Of a stretch of 14,190 nucleotides of DNA, positions 1 through 6,432 are shown one piece after another. Origin of the DNA: an uncultured Corynebacterium sp. (GTDB lineage: Bacteria > Actinomycetota > Actinomycetes > Mycobacteriales > Mycobacteriaceae); NCBI RefSeq assembly GCF_946222985.1, contig NZ_CAMIFY010000066.1:1-14190 (forward strand), in the 5' to 3' direction. The translations under genes were made by a program, and so were the position numbers. Below the pieces are notes generated by a model that searched no databases, was not told the origin of the DNA, and saw only the letters and a list, made by a program, of their open reading frames with translations. Every line of letters begins with the position of its first letter. Within the stretch, counting starts at the first letter, position 1.

Positions 1-790
1 GGACAAGATGCAGCTGCTGGAGATCATCTCCGGCGACGAGACCGACCCGAAGACCCTGGCCGCCGCGCTGGACTTCGCGGTGCAGATCCGCAAGATCCCG
101 ATCGTGGTCACCGACTCGCGCGGCTTCTACACCTCGCGCGTCATCGGCACCGTGATCAACGAGGCCATGCGCATGGTCGCCGAGGGTTACGAGCCCGCCG
201 TGGTCGAGGCCGCCGCCCGCCAGGCCGGCTACCCCGCCGCCCAGCTGCAGCTGGCCGACGAGCTCAACCTCAAGCTGATGAAGAAGATCAGCGAGGAGAA
301 CGAGGCCGCGGCCCGCTCGCGCGGCGAAACCCTCGACGACGGTGGCGTGTCGAACCTGGTCAACCGCATGCTCGAGGACTTCGACCGTCCCGGCAAGCTC
401 GAGGGCCGCGGTTTCTACGAGTACGCCGACGGCCGCCGCGCCGGCCTGTGGGAGGGCCTGCGCACCGAGCTGGGCGCCGGTTCCATCACGGGCGACGACG
501 TCGTCATGCAGGATCTCATCGACCGCATGCTGTTCATCGAGGCCGTCGAGACGCAGAAGTGCGTCGATGAGGGAGTCGTGCTTCACGACGCCGACGCCAA
601 CATCGGCTCGATCTTCGGCATCGGTTACCCGGCGTGGACCGGCGGCACCCGCCAGTTCATCAAGAACTACGACGGCGTCGGGGCCGACGGCGACGAGCAG
701 CGCGGCATCGAGGGCTTCGTCGCCCGCGCCGAAGAGCTCGCCGCGAAGTACGGCGACCGTTTCACCCCGCCGGCGTCGCTGAAGGGCTGA
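1..790 (+). CDS. fadB: 3-hydroxyacyl-CoA dehydrogenase / enoyl-CoA hydratase FadB, C-terminal part (5' end outside window)
   Basis: This is the C-terminal portion of the multifunctional fatty-acid oxidation alpha subunit, which hydrates enoyl-CoA and oxidises 3-hydroxyacyl-CoA with NAD in the cytoplasm. The frame is open from base 2 and reads D-K-M-Q-L-L-E-I-I, which matches the end of the NAD-binding domain (family pattern xxKMxLxEII). The ATG at 8 is therefore internal and the gene starts upstream of the window. After it come the conserved SRGFYTSRV segment opening the 3HCDH C-terminal domain and, near the end, the family motif NIGSIFGIGYPAWTGG. The TGA stop is at 788-790. The hydratase half and the nucleotide-binding glycines are not visible. 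A strong terminator follows 45 bases downstream. The style resembles mycobacterial FadB. The family call is firm; the gene symbol rests on the family alone. Confidence 0.87.
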   Translation, partial: DKMQLLEIISGDETDPKTLAAALDFAVQIRKIPIVVTDSRGFYTSRVIGTVINEAMRMVAEGYEPAVVEAAARQAGYPAAQLQLADELNLKLMKKISEENEAAARSRGETLDDGGVSNLVNRMLEDFDRPGKLEGRGFYEYADGRRAGLWEGLRTELGAGSITGDDVVMQDLIDRMLFIEAVETQKCVDEGVVLHDADANIGSIFGIGYPAWTGGTRQFIKNYDGVGADGDEQRGIEGFVARAEELAAKYGDRFTPPASLKG

Positions 791-835
791 ACCGACCGAG
801 GGGCTGACTCGGCAGAGCGCAGCCACTGCGCACCG

Positions 836-879
836 ACCCGGCCCGTCCGCGAAAAACGCGGGCGGGCCGGGTTCTTTTC
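836..879 (+). terminator. Rho-independent terminator of fadB
   Basis: There is a 16-bp stem, 836-851 pairing with 857-872, containing one G-T wobble and closed by a loop of five A residues. It is followed by TTCTTTTC, a short T-rich tail. It lies 45 bases after the fadB stop and points the same way. Confidence 0.9.
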
Positions 880-1091
880 GGGGTACCATCGCCACACGTG
901 CCCCATGCGACTCATGCATCCCACGCGTCACCATGACTCGCCAAGGCACCAGCGAACGCGACGCACTTGCCCCGCAGGTGGAGGCGTCACTTTCGGCTCA
1001 GACGTAACACGGCGCGGCGATCAGACGATCTACAGGTCGTTCACACGCGCATCACGGGTCGAACGCGGACGAATCTTCCGCGGCCGACTTT

Positions 1092-1117
1092 TATAACGGC
1101 TCGGCAACGATTAGGCT
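1092..1117 (+). promoter_or_regulatory. Candidate promoter of the SGNH hydrolase gene, and contents of the 791-1195 gap
   Basis: The 405-base gap between fadB and the hydrolase gene holds the fadB terminator and then about 315 bases with no convincing gene. Two -10-like hexamers occur near its end: TATAAC at 1092-1097 and TAGGCT at 1112-1117. Neither has a good -35 element 16 to 18 bases upstream, so the start site is unresolved. Apparent reading frames through the gap are arginine-rich and look like high-GC noise. Confidence 0.3.
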
Positions 1118-1195
1118 GGGCAGTTGTTATCGTGGCCGCAACCACCGGGCCGCGCGTCGTCACCCATTTTCCGTCGTCACCACGAAGGCAGCTAC

Positions 1196-2014
1196 ATGCG
1201 AATCCGTACTCTCCTGGCCACCGTCGCCGCGACCGCCGCCGCGGCCATCGCGATCCCCGCCGCTCAGGCGGCCCCCGGCAACGCCGTCGTCTTCGGCGAC
1301 TCGCTGCCGTCGAACCCGACCGTCGTCGACTACCTGGGCGGCAACTCGAACCTGCCGATCGAGGGCGCCCGCGTCAACGAGATGGGCTGCGGCACCGACT
1401 TCCGCTTCACCAACGCGTACGCCAACGCCCGCGGCATCCACGCCGACGACTACACCTGCGCCGGCTCGTCCTTCCGCACCGGCGGCGTCCGCATCGACGC
1501 CCAGGTCGCTCGCGCCGCCGAGACCGGCGCCCTCGACGCCGGCACCCGCGAGGTCGTCATCCTCGCCGGCGCCAACGACACGTACCCCTACGTGCTCAAC
1601 GATCGCATGCCGATGCCGCAGATCCAGGAGAACCTCCGCGTCGCCGTCCGCGACACCGTCAACAAGGCCAAGCATGCTGCGCCGAATGCGCGGATCAAGG
1701 TCGTCGGCTACCCGACGGTCTCCGGCCCCAACGGCGAGGTCTGCCTGATCAACACCGGTGGCGTCCACGTGCCGACCCCGCTGGTCAACCTCAACGAGAT
1801 CGAGGCCGGCCTCGACGCGGGCCTCGCCCAGGCCGCCGCGGACACCGGTTCGACCTTCGTCGACCTCAAGGGCGCCACCGCCGGCCACGGCACCTGCGAC
1901 GCCGACAACTGGGTCGTCGGCATCGTCGACGAGAAGATCGCGAACGCCAACCTCATCGTCCACATGACGAACCCCGGCCTCGACGCCGTCGGCGCCGCCG
2001 CGGGTCGCGCGTAA
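1196..2014 (+). CDS. Secreted SGNH/GDSL-family hydrolase (esterase/lipase-like)
   Basis: A predicted exported hydrolase of 272 residues that probably cleaves ester bonds outside the membrane; the substrate is unknown. The start at 1196 is chosen because GAAGG lies 7 bases upstream (1184-1188) and because it begins directly with a signal peptide: MRIR, then a long Ala/Ile/Val core, and AQA-A-P giving a likely cleavage after residue 25. The mature protein starts with VVFGDSLPSN, carrying the nucleophile motif G34-D35-S36-L37. Block III is visible as G125-A-N127-D128. Block V is unusual: VHMTNPGLDAVG, with His256 the best candidate catalytic base, and the normal D-x-x-H-P spacing is not obvious. 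Cys65, Cys88, Cys183 and Cys234 could form two disulfides, as in actinobacterial secreted lipases. The gene is monocistronic, between terminators. Confidence 0.82.
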   Translation: MRIRTLLATVAATAAAAIAIPAAQAAPGNAVVFGDSLPSNPTVVDYLGGNSNLPIEGARVNEMGCGTDFRFTNAYANARGIHADDYTCAGSSFRTGGVRIDAQVARAAETGALDAGTREVVILAGANDTYPYVLNDRMPMPQIQENLRVAVRDTVNKAKHAAPNARIKVVGYPTVSGPNGEVCLINTGGVHVPTPLVNLNEIEAGLDAGLAQAAADTGSTFVDLKGATAGHGTCDADNWVVGIVDEKIANANLIVHMTNPGLDAVGAAAGRA

Positions 2015-2023
2015 CAACGCCCA

Positions 2024-2042
2024 CGGTGCCGCTCCGGCACCG
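2024..2042 (+). terminator. Short GC hairpin after the SGNH hydrolase gene
   Basis: A perfect 8-bp inverted repeat, CGGTGCCG (2024-2031) and CGGCACCG (2035-2042), with a 3-base loop lies 9 bases after the stop codon. No T tract follows, so it may be only a weak or Rho-assisted terminator. Confidence 0.45.
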
Positions 2043-2063
2043 GCCCAACCCGTGAGGCCATCG

Positions 2064-2119
2064 AGCGGGAGGGCGCCGACGGGAGGGCACCGACGGGAGG
2101 ACACTGACCGGGATCGCGT
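2064..2119. repeat. Imperfect 14-bp tandem repeat, three copies plus a degenerate fourth
   Basis: Units start at 2064, 2078, 2092 and 2106 with the core GACGGGAGGGCACC. The first three share GGGAGG at the same phase and the fourth is strongly diverged. The repeat sits in the intergenic region between the convergent SGNH hydrolase and betB genes and has no visible coding role. Confidence 0.6.
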
Positions 2120-2175
2120 GACGACGGCCCGATCCGACCCCCGAATCCGGTGCACGCCACCGGCCGCACGACGAA

Positions 2176-2203
2176 GCCCCGACATCCAACCGGATGTCGG
2201 GGC
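2176..2203. terminator. Hairpin terminator between convergent genes
   Basis: A perfect 12-bp stem: GCCCCGACATCC at 2176-2187 pairs with 2192-2203 around a 4-base AACC loop. It lies between the + strand SGNH hydrolase gene and the end of minus-strand betB (stop at 2252). Neither side has a strong T run, but the position suits a shared bidirectional terminator. Confidence 0.7.
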
Positions 2204-2251
2204 GATTCGCGTTTACGGGGAGGCCGCGTGACGTCCCAGCGGCGTGGCGTC

Positions 2252-3841
2252 CTAGCGGCGGTCCTCGAACCAGCCCGTCACCGCCGGAGCGGTGTTCTGA
2301 TAGATGTGCTTCTGCTCGGTGTACTCCTCGAAGCCCGTCTCACCCAGCTCCCGACCGAAACCGGACTGGCCCAGGCCACCCCACTCGGCCTGCGGCAGGT
2401 ACGGACCGAAATCGTTGATCCACACCGTGCCGTGACGCAGCTTTCGCGCGACGCGCTCGGCACGGGAAGCATCCGTGGTCCACACCGCACCGGACAGGCC
2501 GTACTCGGTGTCGTTGGCGATCTCGACGGCCTCCGCCTCGGTGGTGAACGTCTCCACCGTCACGGTCGGGCCGAACGCCTCATCGTGCACGCAATCCATC
2601 TCGCGGGTGCACTGATCGATGACGGTGGGCAGGTAGAACCAACCGTCGTCAAGCGATCCCGAACCATCGGCCGTCGGCCCCGACGCGTGCGCGCCACCGC
2701 ACCGCACGCGGGCGCCCTGCTCCCGGGCGCGATCGACGTAATCGGCGACCTTCGTGCGATGGGCCTCCGAAATGAGGGCACCCGTCTCGGCCTTGTCATC
2801 GAACGGGCCGCCCAGCGCGATGTGGCCCGCGCGCTCAACGAGATCGTCGACGAACTTCTCCGCGATCGACTCCTCCACGACCAAACGCGCACCCGCCGAA
2901 CACACCTGGCCCGAGTGAATGAACGCGCCGTTGAGGGCGTTGTCCAGGGCGGCCTCGTAATCCGCGTCCGCGAAAATGACGTTCGGATTCTTGCCGCCGA
3001 GCTCCAACGCGATCTTCTTGACCGTCTTCGACGCCTCCGCCGCGATCACGCGACCCGTGACCAGACCACCGGTGAACGACACCATGTCCACCCGCGGATC
3101 CGACGACAGCGGCGCACCCGCCGACGCACCGGCACCCGTGACGATGTTGGCCACGCCCGCGGGCACGCCCAGATCATCGAGCAGGCGAACCAGCAGAATC
3201 GACGTGTGCGGCGTCAGCTCCGCCGGCTTGAGCACGAAAGTGTTGCCCGCACCCAAGCACGGCGCGACCTTCCACGCGACCTGCAGCAACGGGTAATTCC
3301 ACGGCGTGATCAGACCGCACACGCCAACCGGCTCGCGCACGACGCGCGAGGTGATCGTCGGATCGCCCGCATCGACGACGCGACCGGCGTCGGTGCCGGC
3401 GAGCTTCCCGAAGTACTCGAAGCACGCGATGATGTCGTCCATGTCCGTCTCGGACTCGGGCAACCGCTTGCCGGTGTCGAGGGACTCGGCGCGGGCGAAC
3501 TCGTCGCGACGCTCGCGGATGCCCTCCGCGACCTTGAGCAGCAGGGCACCGCGATCGAAGGCCGACCACGTCGACCAGGTCCCCTCGCCCTCGGCGTCGA
3601 AGGCGGCGCGGGCCGCCGCGATGGCGCGCTCGGTGTCGGCCTCGGCGGCCTCCGAAACGTCGGCGACGTGGGAACCGTCGGCCGGGCAGGTGATCGCGCG
3701 GGTCTCACCCGACGCGGCCGGCTGCCAGGAACCGTCGATGAACAGCGTCGCGGGGGCGGTGGAATCGGTGGTGGCGCCGGTGGAATCGGCGGTGGTGGCG
3801 CCGGTCGAGTCGGTGGCGGGGGTGGTGTTTCCTTCGGCCAT
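2252..3841 (-). CDS. betB: Betaine-aldehyde dehydrogenase (aldehyde dehydrogenase superfamily)
   Basis: Oxidises betaine aldehyde to glycine betaine with NAD, the second step from choline, in the cytoplasm. The 529-residue protein shows the ALDH active-site set: Asn182 in PWNYP, Lys205 in LKPAE, the Glu280 motif ELGGKNPN, and the nucleophile Cys314 in GQVCSAG. The segment SFTGGLVTG resembles Gram-positive GbsA/BetB enzymes. Residues 4-32 form a Thr/Ser/Ala/Asp-rich tail with repeated DSTGATT that is not part of the fold and explains why the protein is longer than the usual 490 or so residues. The ATG at 3841 has GAGGGAC 5 bases upstream; this Shine-Dalgarno overlaps the TGA stop of betT, so the two genes are almost certainly one transcript and probably translationally coupled. 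Specificity for betaine aldehyde rests mainly on the betT and betA neighbours. Confidence 0.88.
   Translation of the reverse strand: MAEGNTTPATDSTGATTADSTGATTDSTAPATLFIDGSWQPAASGETRAITCPADGSHVADVSEAAEADTERAIAAARAAFDAEGEGTWSTWSAFDRGALLLKVAEGIRERRDEFARAESLDTGKRLPESETDMDDIIACFEYFGKLAGTDAGRVVDAGDPTITSRVVREPVGVCGLITPWNYPLLQVAWKVAPCLGAGNTFVLKPAELTPHTSILLVRLLDDLGVPAGVANIVTGAGASAGAPLSSDPRVDMVSFTGGLVTGRVIAAEASKTVKKIALELGGKNPNVIFADADYEAALDNALNGAFIHSGQVCSAGARLVVEESIAEKFVDDLVERAGHIALGGPFDDKAETGALISEAHRTKVADYVDRAREQGARVRCGGAHASGPTADGSGSLDDGWFYLPTVIDQCTREMDCVHDEAFGPTVTVETFTTEAEAVEIANDTEYGLSGAVWTTDASRAERVARKLRHGTVWINDFGPYLPQAEWGGLGQSGFGRELGETGFEEYTEQKHIYQNTAPAVTGWFEDRR
3758..3827 (-). repeat. 21/24-bp tandem repeat encoding the DSTGATT tail of BetB
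   Basis: Units at 3758-3778 (21 bases), 3779-3802 (24 bases, one extra codon) and a diverged copy from 3803. All begin with a GGTGGAATCGG-like sequence on the + strand. They encode the repeated DSTGATT peptide near the BetB N terminus. The one-codon length difference between units suggests in-frame slippage. Confidence 0.65.
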
Positions 3842-3851
3842 TACTTGTCCC

Positions 3852-6197
3852 TCACTGGTTCTTCACGTTGTCGTTGGTGGCGTCGATGACGTAATCGTCG
3901 GACCATTCGCGCACCGGATCCGCCGAATCCGACAGATCCGAATTGCCCGGCAAGTCCGCCTGCATGTGCAGGAACTCCATGTGCCTCTCGTAGAGATCCA
4001 GGACGTCTTCGATTATCTGCGTTCCGGTGTACCCGTACACGTCGTATCCCAGCGACCCGGTGAGCGTGAACACCTCGAGCCGGTAGTACGTCACGTCGGC
4101 GTCCCGGTCCAGGTGAACGCGGCCGGCGAACGACGGAGTCGGGTGCGCGGTCGGATAGACCTGGTAACGGAAATCACGTTCATCGCCGAAGCGGACGAGC
4201 AGATCGATCTGGTCGATGCCGGCGTCCTCGACGACTCCGCGGACCAGGCTGACGTCGGCCCCGCGTTCGCGGATCGCCTCGGCGACCTCCGTCAGGGCGG
4301 GCGCGACGACTTCGTCGATGTGCCGCGCCGACTGCCGCCTGCCCGGGAACGTCATGGACCGCGTCAGGCGCTGGCGCCAATTGCCGCCCTGCTGCCCGTC
4401 GACGCGCCCCGCGATCGCACCGCGGATGGTGCGGGTGGCGGAATCCTTCTGCAGCATCTCCAACCGCAGGGACTTGAACAGGCCGTACATGATCAGATAG
4501 ATCACCACCGCGAACGGCAGACCCATGACGATCGTCGCCGACTGCAGCGTCGGAATGCCGCCGACGAACAGCATCGAGATGGTCAGCACGCCGACCACGA
4601 CCGCCCAGAAGATGCGCGACCACGCCGGGCCGTCCTGGCGGGTGTCGGTGATCTTCGAGGTGAAGTTGCTCATCACCAGCGCCGCGGAGTCCGCCGACGT
4701 GATGTAGAGCAACAGGCCGATCAGCGACGCGACTCCCGCGACGACGATGCCGGCCGGGTACTGCTCCAGCAGCAGGTAGAACGCGCGCTCCGGCAGATCG
4801 ACGGCCATCTGACCGAACTCGTCGTCGCCGCCGAGCACCAGATCCAGCGCCGAGTTGCCGAACACCGACACCCACAGCAGCACGAACACGAACGGAATGG
4901 TCAGCGTGCCCACGATGAACTGGCGCAGGCTGCGGCCACGGGAAATGCGCGCGAGGAACAGGCCGACGAACGGCGCCCACGCCACCCACCAGGCCCAGAA
5001 GAACAGCGTCCACGCGTTCATCCACTCCTGCGCGTCGGAGAACGCGTAGGTGTCCATGGTCATCGACGGGAACTTCGAGACGTACTCGCCGATGTTCATC
5101 ACCAGCGCGTCGAACAGGAACGCCGTGCGGCCGGTGACCAGGATGTACAGCATCAGACCGATGGCCAGACCGACGTTGAGCTCCGACAGGCGACGAATGC
5201 CCTTGTCGACGCCCGACACCGCCGAAATCGTGGCCACCGCCACCGCGACGAGGATCAACGCGATCTGCATCGTCGTGTTCTCCGGAAGGTCGAACAGGAC
5301 CTTCAGGCCGTAGTTGAGCTGCACGACGCCGATGCCCAACGACGTGGCGACGCCGAAGACGGTGCCCAGCATCGCCGCGATCTCGACCGCGTCACCGGCC
5401 GGACCGTGGATGCGCTTGCCGATGATCGGGTACAGCGCCGAACGAATGGTCAACGGCATGTTCAGCCGGTACGCGAAGTAGCCGAAGGCCATGCCCATCA
5501 GGGCGTACAGCGCCCAACCCGTGATGCCGTAGTGGAACAGCGTGAACACGACCGCCTGGCGAGCCGCCTCGATCGTCTCCGCGTCCCCGGTCGGCGGCCC
5601 GTAGTACTGCGCGACGGGCTCGGCGACCGAGAAAAACAGCAGGTCGACGCCGATGCCCGCGGCGAACAGCATCGACGCCCAGGAAAACAGGTTGTACTGC
5701 GGCTTCGCGTGATCCGGGCCAAGCTTGACCTTGCCGGCCTTCGACGCCGCGATCCAGATCATGAACAGCACCGCGACGGTGGCGGTGACGACGTAGAACC
5801 AACCGAGGTTCTTCGACACCGTCGCGACGATCGACGCCAGGGTGTTCGCCGCATGATCCGGCGCGATGATCGCCCACAGGGCGATGGCGATGATGCCCAA
5901 CCCCGAAATCAGGAACACCGGGAGGTTGACCTTCGGCGTCCCCGGATCATCCGACGACGCCGGGGCCGTCCCCGGAGCTCCCAAGGTGGACGAGGTCTTC
6001 GTGGCTACGGCACCGGATTCGGCACCGGAATCTGCACCCGAATCGACACCCGAACCGGCACCCGAATCGGCGCCGTGATCGGAGCCCGAAGCACCCGCGG
6101 TTCCCGTGTTATCCGCCTCGGCGGAAGGCTCGGATCCGCGTGCGGCGCGAGAATCTCCCCCGGGTTGATCGGCAGCTGGCGATGGACGTTCATTCAT
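3852..6197 (-). CDS. betT: BCCT-family high-affinity choline transporter
   Basis: An inner-membrane importer that supplies choline to the betaine pathway, probably ion-coupled. The 781-residue protein has a soluble N tail (1-90), about twelve hydrophobic segments from residue 91 to about 575, and a cytoplasmic C-terminal domain of about 205 residues, as in E. coli BetT. The segment AAGIGVDLLFFSVAEP (179-194) is BetT-like, and W396-T-L-F-F-W401-A-W403-W404 is the BCCT signature with the substrate-box tryptophans. The ATG at 6197 is chosen because GAGGGA lies 8 bases upstream; an in-frame ATG at 6350 would run through the promoter region. Residues 40-64 are an acidic Gly/Ser/Asp tetrapeptide repeat that makes the protein about 100 residues longer than E. 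coli BetT. The stop lies 10 bases before betB. Choline rather than another betaine is inferred from betA and betB. Confidence 0.9.
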   Translation of the reverse strand: MNERPSPAADQPGGDSRAARGSEPSAEADNTGTAGASGSDHGADSGAGSGVDSGADSGAESGAVATKTSSTLGAPGTAPASSDDPGTPKVNLPVFLISGLGIIAIALWAIIAPDHAANTLASIVATVSKNLGWFYVVTATVAVLFMIWIAASKAGKVKLGPDHAKPQYNLFSWASMLFAAGIGVDLLFFSVAEPVAQYYGPPTGDAETIEAARQAVVFTLFHYGITGWALYALMGMAFGYFAYRLNMPLTIRSALYPIIGKRIHGPAGDAVEIAAMLGTVFGVATSLGIGVVQLNYGLKVLFDLPENTTMQIALILVAVAVATISAVSGVDKGIRRLSELNVGLAIGLMLYILVTGRTAFLFDALVMNIGEYVSKFPSMTMDTYAFSDAQEWMNAWTLFFWAWWVAWAPFVGLFLARISRGRSLRQFIVGTLTIPFVFVLLWVSVFGNSALDLVLGGDDEFGQMAVDLPERAFYLLLEQYPAGIVVAGVASLIGLLLYITSADSAALVMSNFTSKITDTRQDGPAWSRIFWAVVVGVLTISMLFVGGIPTLQSATIVMGLPFAVVIYLIMYGLFKSLRLEMLQKDSATRTIRGAIAGRVDGQQGGNWRQRLTRSMTFPGRRQSARHIDEVVAPALTEVAEAIRERGADVSLVRGVVEDAGIDQIDLLVRFGDERDFRYQVYPTAHPTPSFAGRVHLDRDADVTYYRLEVFTLTGSLGYDVYGYTGTQIIEDVLDLYERHMEFLHMQADLPGNSDLSDSADPVREWSDDYVIDATNDNVKNQ
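6009..6092 (-). repeat. 12-bp tandem repeat encoding the acidic tail of BetT
   Basis: About seven 12-base units (starts at 6009, 6021, 6033, 6045, 6057, 6069 and 6081), with the + strand form GGCACCCGAATC. The middle five are the best conserved. On the coding strand they give repeated Gly-Ala/Val-Asp/Glu/Gly-Ser tetrapeptides. The period keeps the reading frame, so copy-number change would only alter tail length. Confidence 0.75.
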
Positions 6198-6432
6198 GGA
6201 CGTGATCCCTCGTTCGACTCGTGACCGTTCAAGTGTAGATGCAATCTGAGAAATAGCTGTGTGACTAGCCACATATTTCTTCGGCCGCAGTGAATCTACC
6301 AGGGACAACCAGCAGGACAAGCCGTCGAAAAGCACTGCGCACATTGGCATGGCACATCGACGTCATGTCATCCTTGGATCGACTCATCGCGTGACGACGG
6401 CCCCTCGGCCGCCACCAACCCCGGAAGGACAC
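6198..6432. promoter_or_regulatory. Divergent control region of betT-betB and betA
   Basis: These 235 bases separate the start codons of betT and betA and must carry both promoters. For betT (minus strand) the best pair is TTGTCC (6315-6320) with TAGATT (6293-6298), spacer 16; TACACT (6232-6237) is an alternative -10. For betA (+ strand) only TTGGCA at 6344-6349 stands out, with no good -10. A near-perfect palindrome, TGTGACTAGCCACA, lies at 6260-6273 with one mismatched pair. It could be an operator for a local repressor, or a degenerate site for the corynebacterial CRP-like regulator GlxR: TGTGT-N6-CCACA at 6258-6273 matches 8 of the 10 arm bases. A second, bulged dyad around GACGTC lies at 6354-6368. 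No betI-type regulator gene is present in the window. Confidence 0.55.

Noticed and set aside
967..2055. Arg-rich + strand frame overlapping the SGNH hydrolase gene
   Set aside because: It is a frame shadow of the hydrolase, composed largely of Arg, Pro and His, without a ribosome site.
2150..3889. Long + strand open frame of 579 codons opposite betB
   Set aside because: It runs antisense to the full ALDH motif set and contains low-complexity Arg/Gly stretches and no recognisable fold.
3306..6224. Very long + strand open frame of 972 codons opposite betT
   Set aside because: It is antisense to clear BCCT-family sequence, has an Arg/Asp/His-rich composition with no domain, and is the usual mirror frame of a high-GC gene.
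6198..6350. Upstream in-frame start for betT that would add 51 residues
   Set aside because: It would place coding sequence through the shared promoter region. The ATG at 6197 has a good Shine-Dalgarno, and the added residues match no BCCT family feature.
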